A stretch of 64,000 bases of DNA from Maylandia zebra (taxonomy: Eukaryota > Chordata > Actinopteri > Cichliformes > Cichlidae): contig NC_135179.1 in NCBI RefSeq assembly GCF_041146795.1, forward strand, positions 26,957,047 through 27,021,046, in the 5' to 3' direction. The position numbers and the translations under genes are program-made. The notes under the pieces are model-generated. The model was not told the DNA's origin. It did no database searches and saw only the letters and a list, made by a program, of their open reading frames with translations. Positions 12,501-46,293 of this stretch are shown one piece after another. Each line of letters starts with the position of its first letter. Position 1 is the stretch's first letter.

Positions 12501-15500
12501 TCAGAGAACAATACAAAAACAAAACTCCAGCTCTTATACCCGACAACAAATTCCAGTGTGTAAACACACTCCAGCTGCTTTGAGTGGTAACACCTCAGTT
12601 CATGTAACACTTGAAGTGTCGCTGTCTTTCAGCTTACACATGAATTAGCACTGATGTGTCGCAGGACTTCCACTTCAGCTGACTTTGAGGTCAGTTCATC
12701 ACATGCAGCGAAAGAACATTTCAGCGTTTTATACCAACTTACAAAGGATATTTCAGTGTCATCACTTGATCTCCAAATTGACGAATCAATTGTTTAAAAG
12801 AAGATAAAAAAGTGGAACTAAAAAGAAAAAGCTAGAGGAACAACAGCTTACCTAAGCAGAAACCGCTTAAGTTAACTGGCAACAGGTAAAAAACATGACT
12901 GGGTATAAAAACACCATCTTAGGCTATGTCCACACTAGCCCGGATAGATTTGAAAACGGCATTTTCGTCTGAAAACGCTCCGCGTCCAACTATCGTTTTC
13001 AGTCGTTTTCACAGAGTTGTGCGTCCAGATTGAAACGGACGAAAACGCTTATGCTCCAGTACTGCGCATGCATGAAACGCAAGACGATTCGACCTGACTG
13101 ATTTCTGTCTGCCGCTTATTTACTTTCCGGCTCTTTGAAACGTCGCGGCAAAATGTCGAGGAAAAGCGCCGAGTTTTTTAAATGGACTAACAATGAGGTG
13201 GAGTTGTTGCTGCGAGTAACACAAAAGTACAAAGTTGCAAAAGCGAATGAGAATTAAAAAATCTGAAGAAAAGCTATCTGAAGCATGTACAGACTGATAT
13301 TAATCTTTAATAGGGCTGTCAAAATTGAGAGCAAACAAAACAACTGCTGTATAATGGCCCTCCGCTATCTTTGTTTAATTGGTCACATGACTAAAATGTG
13401 TCATCGTTTTCGAAAAGGCTCCGGGTTCGTTGTCCACACTGCAACGTGAAAACGGCGTTTTCAAATGCATCTGCTTTGGAGAGCGTTTTCAAAACACTGT
13501 TTTCCTTGACCGAAAACACCGTCCCGGTGTGGACGGAAGGCCAAAACAGAGAGAAAAAGATGCATTTTCATTTGAAAACGTTGAAATGTTCTGTCATGTA
13601 AATTGTTACATGGGCTCAGGAACAGTTCCAGAAATCATTATCTGTGAACATTTCACCATGCTATCCTCAAGTGCAGATTAAAGCTCTGTCATGCAAAGAA
13701 GAAGCCATATGTGAACATGATCCAGAAATGCTGCTGTTTATTCTGCCCTAAATTTAATTTCAAATAGACTAAGGCAAAATGGAAAATTGTTCCGTGGTCA
13801 AGCAACCTTAAAATCTGACATTATTTTTGGAAAACATGGAAACTGTTTTCAAAAAAGCATAAAGAGGGGAGCGTCCCTCAGTGCTTAGTTTAAAAGCCTG
13901 CCTCTGGTGTTATGGGGGTACATTAGGGAGTATTGAATTAGGAGCTTGCAGATCTGGAAACACACCACGAATGCTGTATCTACAGGTTTCAGAGCAACAC
14001 CCAGATTACATCTTTTTCAGAGAAGGCCTTGCTTATTTTAGAAAGACAATGCCAAAACACATACTGCAGATATTACAACAGCATAGCTTTGTAGTAGAAG
14101 ATACTGAACTGAACTCTGCAGACTTTACACCAATAGAACGAATGATACGCCAAACATATTCAATCAGTATCAGCTTCTATAGCAGCTGATAAATAAAAAA
14201 AAGTAATAAAGACAGGGGAAAACCATGTTATGAGTCTTGGCATTGCATTGTTTGTCTACCAGAGAGCACTCTGCGACTTCACTGTTGGAAACATAACCAA
14301 TATTAGGGAAATCTGTTTATGTACTTACTTTGTAAGTATTGGCTGATATATTGGAATATCACTAAATATTTGTGTAGTTTCAGCTGAGGGGTTGCATTGA
14401 GTGAAATCTAATTTAAAAGACATCTGACAATTTAAAATTTTTAGTTTGTTTAAAACAGAACATCAGTCATGTGGCTCCACCTCACAGTCCATCACACTTC
14501 ACAGGTTATTGTAATGTGTGGAATGGATTGTAGATTGACACTTTGCCATGGTATAAGCTCACTGGGCCTTTAGTCGAATGCTCTAAAAATGGTCGGCATT
14601 TACAAACTGATTGGCGAATGGAACAGGAAGTCTTAGTCAAGAAGCCACAACAAACAAGTCGTCACTTCCAGACGCTAAGTAAGCATACTAGTCAATAGCT
14701 TCTCAAATTGTTAGTAACTCAGTTACTGTTGCAAAAGTTTTGTTTTGTTTTTTTATCTCTTTGCATGATTATTTTATACCTTTAGCCAGAGATTGAAAAT
14801 GCAGACTCTGCGACATTCATTTCACACCCTTTTCATTAACGGCTGTTTTATCATTACATTCCTCTGTGCCTTTGGGACCTGTCCTGTATGCTAGAACTCA
14901 TCCAGAAAACTCACTATTGTGCTTCTTAGAAGCATTGCCTTAAATTCTTGTGGCAAAGGACAAGTGACATGAGTTCAGTTTATTTTAATAATGTCACGAA
15001 AAAATACTTTGTCTGTGAAGGAATCTGCAGTCATCATTCAAGAGATGACTGCTGAAGTGACACAGCACATTTTGTAATGAAACATGTAAATGAGAAAGGG
15101 ACTAACTGATTTCCAAGCCTTCCTGCATCAGTTTCCTTTCTTAAATATGCACAATCATGCAGGAAGTGTGAGCTGCTGCGTTCTTGGAGCACCTCAGAGG
15201 CCTGGTTGGATTTGTCACATGTCACAGTATTTTGGGAACATCTTCAAAGAGGAATAACTCAGTACCCTGCAGACTATTTCTGGTTTGATACGAGAGCAGC
15301 TGGTCGGCTTTGCTACAGAAAGAAAATCTTATTATAGATATGTGAAGGCCTGGAGAAACAATAGAATTTAAGCTTGCAAAAGGTTGTGGATTAATAAGAA
15401 AAAGAGCATAAAGAGCACAAATTGTAAAGTCATAAGTATTGTATTCACGTCTACGTTCAGCTGCTGTGTTCTTTTTTGAGCGAGTCTAGAGAATAGCTAT

Positions 15501-18027
15501 ATTGTTTATCATCACATCTCTTTAGCTGAAGGGTAGGTTTGATCTGCAGTGTCGTGAACCCAGCCTGTTACCAAGGCATTATCATGTTTTCACAACTTTT
15601 ACGATGTTACCAACAGCTTAAGATACAACTCTCAAGAGGAGAAGAGAGATAAAACTGGAAATTAATGTAATCTATCTTATTGTAACCAGTAAACTAGCCT
15701 GACAGCTGTAGAGCTTTGGTGGGTTTAAATATAAAAAGAAATAAAACAAATAGAGAGAACTCCCAATGAAAATGAAAACTAACTTTCTGTTTTTTAACTA
15801 TCCTTCCATCCATCCATGTGGCTGCTAAACCAATAAATTTACCACAAGAGACACAGAACCGGGATGTTCACTCCAAATAACAGCCGTCCTGACACAGAGC
15901 TTAAATTGATTTAATCTGAGTCGAGAGCTGGACTCGACAGCTGTCCAATCACCATCTTAGTGATGGCAGCCAGGAGAGAGAGTGTGTCATGTCTTAGAAT
16001 CAGAGGCCAATCATAACATGGGGAGCACACACTGTGCTTGCACAAAAGCTAGTGGTTAAACTATAAAGTCACAAGCTAAAGTTGTACAATGATTAACAGG
16101 CAAAGAGCTCAAAATGACTACACATTTATTGATTTCTACTTAAATGCTGCCCAAACAGTAAATTACACTAAATATTTCAGTGCAGGGAAACTGGATTGAA
16201 TGTGCACAGAATCGCAGTGTTAGAAAGAAAGACATTGCAAAGGTTTGATTCTGAGACGAGAATGAAATCCACATTGTCCACGTGCTCTGTGTCTGTCTAA
16301 AGGCAGTTGAAGATACTTCTTGGATAGCAAAATAACATCTTACCAATATTTGTTTCCCGAAGAATGTTAACTCCTGCAGATTAATTTGTTCTGGTATATG
16401 TTTTGACGTTGACTATATGGATGTACACAAGCAGTTCCTGCAAAGTTAGCAGGAGGGGAGGTTTGTTGTACAAATCCTACCAGCAAGAGGGTTAGGTTCA
16501 CAAAGTCTGTTGCCATGGTAACTGACCGTCTCTTTGACTAAGCCTGCTTCCTGGAACAGGCCCCAAGATGAAACACAGGCAAAAGCCCTTAGGATGATAA
16601 AAAATAAAGCAAAGGAAAACGGAATAAAAACCACTGAAATGTGACTATGGAAGTAGAAGAGCTGCTGAGGGAACAAGACAGACAGGGGAGAATGGGGAGA
16701 TCAATAATATAGCACAGGTTGATATATATCCCAGAGTTGAGAAATTACTTTGGTGTAGCAGGTAGAAATTAGGATTAATCCCCCCCCCCCCCAAATAACA
16801 TAAAATTGTCTTAGATAAGTAGAATAAACTAATGAGGCTAAGCAAAAAAACAAAATCAAAGACTGTGACATAAATTTACTTTATGACAAAGTGTCACTGT
16901 AACTTGTTTGCTTGATAAAGAAATATCCCATCATGTCAGCATCCTGCTCTGTCCTGTTTCTTATAGCTGCGCTCTCTCCAAGACCTCCAAACGGTTCAAA
17001 TCATCAAGATTTTGCGTTATGAGAAGAAAGTCGCCGTGATGTTTCTCCTGATGATAACCTGCTTCCTGGTTTGTTGGACACCCTACGCTGTCGTCTCCAT
17101 GATGGAGGCCTTCGGCAGGAAGAGCATGGTCTCGCCCACTCTGGCCATCATCCCATCATTCTTTGCCAAGTCGAGCACGGCGTACAACCCCCTCATTTAC
17201 GTCTTTATGAGCAGAAAAGTTTGTAATCAAATTATTTTTCTTTTCTTTTTTTTAATGTTTGGGGTGAGGCTACCTCTCCAGCACCAATCTCTTTGTGTTG
17301 CTGCTCGAAAATCAGCCCAGGTTAGGCTTCTGTCTAGAATACATGATATATTTCACTTGAGAGTTCTGAATAGCCGCTTGCTGTTTAGTTTGTCATCCCT
17401 CCCCCGGAGTAACCACAGCTGACCCATAATTAAATATGGACAAACACAACAAATCAATAGCATCTCAATGTGAGGGGACGGTTTCGTCTCCTCTTGTGTA
17501 ACTGCAGCTTTAAGTAGCAAATTGCAGGAATATCTTCCCACAAAATGTCACTATTTTAAAAATATTTTTCCATTCCTTAATATGGTGAGCATAAAAATTT
17601 ATTTTATTTTGTATGTCAGAGTGAAATGGTCTGGACCACTAGTCTTGGTTTGCTGGCTAGAGGCTGATCTCTTGTGTGTTTGACATACTAATGAGTGAAG
17701 AAAGGAGGCTGTTGTTAAATACCAGCCTTTGCTTCTGTTTCTCTTCCACAGTTCCGCCGCTGTTTGCTGCAGCTGCTCTGCTCTCGGATCTCTTGGCTGC
17801 AGCGCAACCTCAAAGAGCGCCCCCTGGCTCCGACCGAGCGTCCCATCCGACCGATCGTTGTGTCCAGTATGTGCAGCAGCACCAAGGCGCGACCCAAGAA
17901 GAGGGTGACCTTCAATTCCTCCTCAATCGTCTTCATCATCACCAGCGATGACTTCCAGCACCTGGATGTGACCTCCAAGGCTGGAAACTCCACGCAGTTT
18001 AATGTTATCCAAGTGAGGCCACTGTGA
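9564..18027 (+). CDS. opn3: Opsin-3 (encephalopsin), four coding exons
   Basis: A light-sensitive (or dark-active) seven-helix GPCR of the plasma membrane. Coding exons are 9564..9882, 11758..12077, 16967..17218 and 17752..18027, all with GT-AG introns and compatible phases, giving 388 residues (human OPN3 is about 400). Visible hallmarks: the retinal-binding Lys281 in [14 protein letters not shown] (bovine K296 position), Asp99 three residues after Cys96 (the counterion position 113), ERY at 120-122 in place of DRY, the loop Cys170, and NPxxY. The C-terminus carries [15 protein letters not shown] and ends VIQVRPL, both typical of OPN3 and not of other opsins. AATAAA signals occur downstream, e.g. 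18507. The start is the first Met before the first helix. kmo converges from the right, as in mammals. Confidence 0.97.
9883..11757 (+). other. opn3 intron 1
   Basis: 1.9-kb intron, donor GTGAGA, acceptor CCAG. Contents are AT-rich unique-looking sequence with T-rich tracts (10140, 10505) and a C-rich/G-rich pair near 10820-10845. No nested gene is recognised. A 175-codon minus-strand frame at 10523-11050 shows no domain. Confidence 0.7.
12922..13542. mobile_element. Harbinger-like non-autonomous DNA transposon
   Basis: The ends are imperfect inverted repeats: GGCTATGTCCACAC at the left and the complement of GGCCTTCCGTCCACAC at the right, with CGTTTTC/GAAAACG motifs repeated in both subterminal regions. 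Inside, a short plus-strand frame at 13153-13257 begins [20 protein letters not shown], resembling the start of the Myb/SANT-like protein carried by fish Harbinger-type elements. It stops after 34 codons. The element is therefore an internally deleted derivative. I could not identify a clean target-site duplication. Harbinger is my best class; another TIR class is possible. Confidence 0.6.
13870..14170 (+). mobile_element. Tc1-like transposon relic
   Basis: The bases read like the C-terminal part of a Tc1-type transposase gene: a segment coding for [20 protein letters not shown], followed by [20 protein letters not shown], where intact copies have a Pro-Asp-Leu-(Ser/Thr)-Pro-Ile-Glu block with the last catalytic acid. 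The reading frame continues only to 14189 and lacks the DNA-binding half, so this is a truncated fossil inside opn3 intron 2. Confidence 0.5.
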
Positions 18028-20018
18028 GCCAAAAACACCGGACTTCTCACCCCACCACTCCGTATGCCTTAGGACCTAACATGCAACTCCAAGCCAAAAC
18101 AATCCTGTCTGACCTCCCTGGCTGTTTCTGTGTCCACACGTGGTAACAGCCTGGTTACAGCTTCATGTATAAACCCAACTGTAAGCCCAAGTTCTCAAAT
18201 AAACCAGTTTGAGTAGTATGAAAGTTTGACATCCTCATCTAACATCGGCTGTTGTGATATAAGTAACTTAATGTAGTAGTGGTGGTATTTTTCTCACACG
18301 CATTTGTCAGATATGCCATACAGTATATGTGACAGCTGTAGGACTTTGTTGAGTATATGAAAGGCAGTTGAGGACCTGAGTTTGGCTTAACATGTGGTAG
18401 CATTTTCATTTTTTGGTTGGTACCCAACTGTGTATAATGGAATACAAGCCTTAGATTCTTAGCCATAACCCATAATGCACAAACTGACATTACTGTGTAT
18501 GGATTCAATAAAGAGACCCTATTTTAAGCTATCTAGCCTGTTTACTTAAGCTCATCTTATTTTAATGTAAATATCAAGTGTGACAAGATCAGTCACTGTG
18601 AAATTACACTTGGTAGATTTGTATGTATTAGGACGATGGGAGTAGCCCTACTTGAAGACTAAGAGGAAATGAGACTAAGACCTTAGTGACACACTCCTTT
18701 CATTTCCTCCTGAGCTGTCAGCTATGAATAGATTTAATGAATGGTTTTCCTTAGCTGATAAAAACCCTTTTAACTGTGGATGTGAGAACGAGTGAGAGGG
18801 ATTTTGTCTTTTTAGACAGTTGGAAAACTGGGACTTGGTTGATTTCTTACTGTATTTTCACTATGAAGCATATGTTATAATAAAGACTGGAAACAGAAAA
18901 AAAACTTGCCTAGCTGTGTCCATAGGTGACAAAACTGGAAATTTAACATTTATGCTTTTTGCCAGAGAGTGAAAATGATCAATGAGTTTCATGAAGGGTA
19001 AATAAAAGTCCTTAAAACCAGTCATCTTCACTTGTTTTATATAGGTGAGCATAGCAGCACATTTGAAGTGGACAAACCAGCCAAACTCCAAGCCCAAAGA
19101 GAGGAAATACTACATTGCCGGTTGGTCAGAAGTACATATGTAAAATTGTATCTTTGTTACCAGCAGGCTGTTGTAAAAATTTCTTTAGTTAAATCTACAA
19201 AAAAGATAAACAGATAAAATCAAAGATAACACAGTCTGACAGGCAGAAAATACCTATCACATCTCAGAGTGGTGTGAAGTGTCTTTAAAAAAGTGGAGGG
19301 CTGGCAGATCTAAACCTATACTGCAGGTGAACAGCGTTTGATAGTCATATCCTTAATAAATAGGAAACTTTCACCTTTCTTGAAGCAGTGTGACACGATC
19401 TTGACAGACCACAGAACAAAACATCCAAAGAGTTGTACACAATTCTGTCGTCTATATTTGCATTTATGTTTTAGCATGTTTCAATAAATCACTGCACCTA
19501 TTTCCCTGCACCTATATAAAGAAATAAGGGTTGGCTCAATATATTTGCACAGTAATGTATGTATAAGTGAAACATTGCAAAAACATAATGCAGCTTTAAA
19601 AACAAAAACAAATCCCAGATTTTGCGTGAAGTAAATGTCACTGGGCCCAGTGGAGACAAAGAAAAATAGCTGACATCATTCTTGTGTAAAAACAGTAAAA
19701 ACTTCTACACACACCTAAAACTGACCCTGTGTTCTTGAATTAAACTTGCTTAATAATTAAAACAGCAGTGTTCTGCTCACCGCTGCTGATCATTATTGGT
19801 TTAACACTAATGAAACGATGTAAGTCGTTCTGATCAATCACTAAGTCCTTGAAGTGAGGGCAGCCATTATTGGAGTAATTTGCCATTGCTGGAGTTATAG
19901 CTGTGAATTAGATAATTTAGTCAAAATCTAATTAATATTTGGGCGCCTCTAAATTCTTTTCTAGTGTTTAACTCTAAGTCTGTACACCTGTCTGTCAGAT
20001 CAGTCATGATGCCTGTGC
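18028..20018. other. Convergent opn3/kmo intergenic stretch
   Basis: This 2-kb stretch separates the opn3 stop codon (18027) from the kmo stop codon (20019 side). The left part should be the opn3 3' UTR, with candidate polyadenylation signals at about 18197 and 18507. No exon or recognisable repeat is visible. The two transcripts run toward each other, so the 3' UTRs may lie close together or overlap. Confidence 0.6.
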
Positions 20019-43696
<23,678 letters not shown>

Positions 43697-44207
43697 TGTG
43701 CTCAGGGTGCTCCAGCTCTCTGACCCACACGGTGTCCAGTCCAAAGGGACTGGCGGGATAGCTGAGTTAAGATTTAAAAGAGGAGGAGCGTTTTACTTTC
43801 ATAATCAGTTCCCCTTTTGAAAGCAAATACATGCAACGGATAACAGGATTGTCCAAACAGTGTTGGGCATTTCTGCTGACACAAAGCATCTGATGTCCCT
43901 CGGTTAAACTTATGCATGAGTTGCATAAGTTTAACTTTATGACAACTTCTACCTTATTGCGCAATATTAATCCTGAAAGTGAAAACATTCACCTTCCTCA
44001 CGTCCAAAACCCCCTTAGACTAGACTTTGCAGATTTTCCTGAGTTCAGAGAGTTCATTCGTAATAGGAGTGACCACAAATTCACAACAGACATATGTTTT
44101 TGGGGAGGACGTTACCTGAATCTTTAACGGAAAAGGTGCCTAGTGTGACGGATTAGAGCTCCCGATCAGAACAGATGCAATTATAGATATATGAGGAAAG
44201 AAATCTG

Positions 44208-44221
44208 CTGCCATCTAGTGG
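44208..44221 (-). promoter_or_regulatory. CTCF-type motif, minus strand
   Basis: The minus strand reads CCACTAGATGGCAG, which fits the vertebrate CTCF core (CCA-S-YAG-RK-GGC) at every position. It is 55 bp from a second motif in the opposite orientation. Binding is an inference. Confidence 0.6.
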
Positions 44222-44262
44222 CTACAGGTTCCTATATCGCTTTGGCGAAATTACCACACCAA

Positions 44263-44274
44263 CCAGCAGGGGGC
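44263..44274 (+). promoter_or_regulatory. CTCF-type motif, plus strand
   Basis: CCAGCAGGGGGC on the plus strand fits the CTCF core at every position. With the minus-strand motif at 44208 it forms a divergent pair between the kmo and ide promoters. Confidence 0.55.
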
Positions 44275-44309
44275 CCCCGAGCGCACGGAAATGTCAAAAT
44301 CAGACCGGC

Positions 44310-44312
<3 letters not shown>

Positions 44313-44393
<81 letters not shown>
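44313..44393. repeat. (AT)n microsatellite
   Basis: About 40 AT units, self-complementary, in the kmo/ide intergenic region just right of the CTCF-type motifs. Confidence 0.95.
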
Positions 44394-44395
<2 letters not shown>

Positions 44396-44749
44396 CTGAA
44401 CAGAAAAAAAGAAAAAGCGGAGTAGAAACAGAAGCGTCATATCAGTCGTGGCCAACTTATGGGATAAGTAAGGTGTGGTATGGAAACAACAAGCATTTTG
44501 GATTGGTAACCTACTGCTAGCTGTATAGCCGGTTAGTTTCTTTTAATACATTTAATGCTGCCTGTTTTATATATATATGCATTTGCCTTGTGATGTAAAA
44601 ACTAATATTTTAGGCCTGTCTTGAATTCTTTGTGACTGCTCTGACCTTCTTTTTAAAATGTGAATTGTCTCCTTGTTTGTTTTCTTGCAAGCAGGTTAGT
44701 AAGTCATGATAATGCACAACTGATCAACTATGGGCAATACAGAGTTAAT

Positions 44750-44940
44750 ATTGGCAGTGCTGAGATGGGTGGTTGCAATGCCTTGCATGTGGCAGAACAT
44801 CATTGGTTAGCACTGCTGCTTCACAGTAAGAAGCACATGCATAGGGTCAGGTTCCCTGGTGATTCTAAGTTGGCCATATGTGTGGATGGACATCTGTTTC
44901 TCTGTATTTACACTGCAGTAGACTGTAAACCTGTCTAGGG
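44750..44940 (+). repeat. Degenerate common teleost SINE-like repeat
   Basis: Contains GGTTAGCACTGCTGCTTCAC, AGTAAGAAG, GGTTCCCTGG, GATTCTAAGTTGGCCATATG and AAACCTGTCTAGGGT, in the order seen in an abundant fish dispersed repeat. A second copy is at about 59615-59790 in ide intron 17. Confidence 0.6.
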
Positions 44941-46245
44941 TATTCACTGCCTTTCCCCCTGTGACTTGGTATATGTCATATAAAAACATGGCAAATTTTT
45001 AAACTGAGTAAAAAAAAAACTGCAATAACAAGCTTGAAAAGCAAGTCATACTAAAAAGAAATAGCTGGAAGAACACTGTGCAACTAATTAGGTAACCGGC
45101 AATAAGTCAGTAACATGACTGGATATGAAATGAGATTCTTAGAGAGGCAGAGTTTATCAGTAAAGACGGGCAAAAGCTCAACCACCGTAAAAACCTGTGT
45201 TACCAACTGTGTAACAATTTCATATTAATATTCCTTAATGTAAAATGTGTTGTGCATTCAGACATGCTCTTCTACATACCTTAATGATGTCTTCCTATCA
45301 GAAGGTATCAGCAAAGCATTTTCAACCAAAGAACTGCTACTCAGTGGATGTGTTCTCTTTTTGGACCATTCTCTATAAACCCTACAGATTGTTTTGTGGA
45401 CAAAATCAGTAATTTTAGAAATACTCAGACAGCGTGCCACATTCAAAGTCACTTAATTTCACCTTTCTTTCAAATTCTGATGCTCAGTTTGAAATTTCGC
45501 AGGTTGTCTTGATCATGTCTACATGCCTAAATGTACTGAATTGTTTCCATGTTGTTGGCTGATTAGATATATATTTATCTGAACGGGTGGACCTAAAGAA
45601 GTGGCCAGTGAGTGTAGAAAGGATAATGCAGAGAGCGACCCAAAGCACAGTACAGAGCAGCAATTTTTGGTTATTTAAATTCATTCTTAACGACTGAGTC
45701 ATATTTTCTTACACACAACAACCATAATATTATGCACACTTATAGTCATACACAGTTTTCAAATGTAGATAGGCTAATATAGTAATTTCTTTTGAGACTT
45801 TAAAATAAAATATTAACTACCGATTGCTTGTATTATACATTTAGAGGAGATGGAGGACCACAGACAAGCCTTGTGATTTTTAAAAAAATTATTATTAATA
45901 ATAATATTTTTTTAGGAAAACCAAATTATAAAATTTCCTGTTTTTCCATAGCAGCTTTATTCATTTTTCACTCTGACAAAGGGCTGGAAACTTGATCTGT
46001 CATGCTTAACGTAAAAGGAAATCTACACGCAGACTGTCTAATCGGTTTCCGAATCAATGACAGTGCTCAATATTCTGAACTACTCTAGCCAGTTTGGCGC
46101 TTCGTTGCCATTATAATCTTGAGTATTTGGCTTTACGACGGACGCTGTCGTGGTCTAAGGCGTCAGTGGCAGAATCTATTAAATATTTGACAACCTGCCT
46201 CTATGAGGTGCGCTCTGCTCTTCTATCGATTGTTTGTGTCTAGTC

Positions 46246-46258
46246 AAAGATGGCGCCG
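46246..46258 (+). promoter_or_regulatory. YY1-like box at the probable ide 5' end
   Basis: AAAGATGGCGCCG resembles the ATGGCGGC-type YY1 sites found around the start of many TATA-less vertebrate genes. It is 36 bp upstream of the chosen ide start codon. It also creates a four-codon upstream ORF (ATG at 46250, TAA at 46259). Confidence 0.4.
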
Positions 46259-46293
46259 TAACAGCCCAGGTTTGTTTTTCATGGGTGCAAAGT

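Larger units (their letters stand above)
12078..16966 (+). other. opn3 intron 2
   Basis: 4.9-kb intron, donor GTAAGG, acceptor TATAG. It contains a Harbinger-like non-autonomous element (12922-13542), a Tc1-like relic (about 13870-14170) and a 13-nt C run near 16780-16792. The remainder shows no recognisable repeat or exon. Confidence 0.7.
43697..46293. promoter_or_regulatory. Divergent kmo/ide intergenic region
   Basis: The start codons of kmo (43696, minus) and ide (46294, plus) face away from each other across 2.6 kb, so both promoters should lie here. It holds two CTCF-type motifs (44208-44221 and 44263-44274), an (AT)n array, and a degenerate SINE-like repeat (about 44750-44940). A CG-containing stretch from about 46080 to 46380 with an ATGGCGCC box fits a housekeeping ide promoter without TATA. 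No other gene is seen. Confidence 0.6.

Noticed and set aside
43697..43744. In-frame upstream Met for kmo (16 extra residues)
   Set aside because: Kmo proteins start shortly before the FAD-binding strand; the extension is possible but unsupported.
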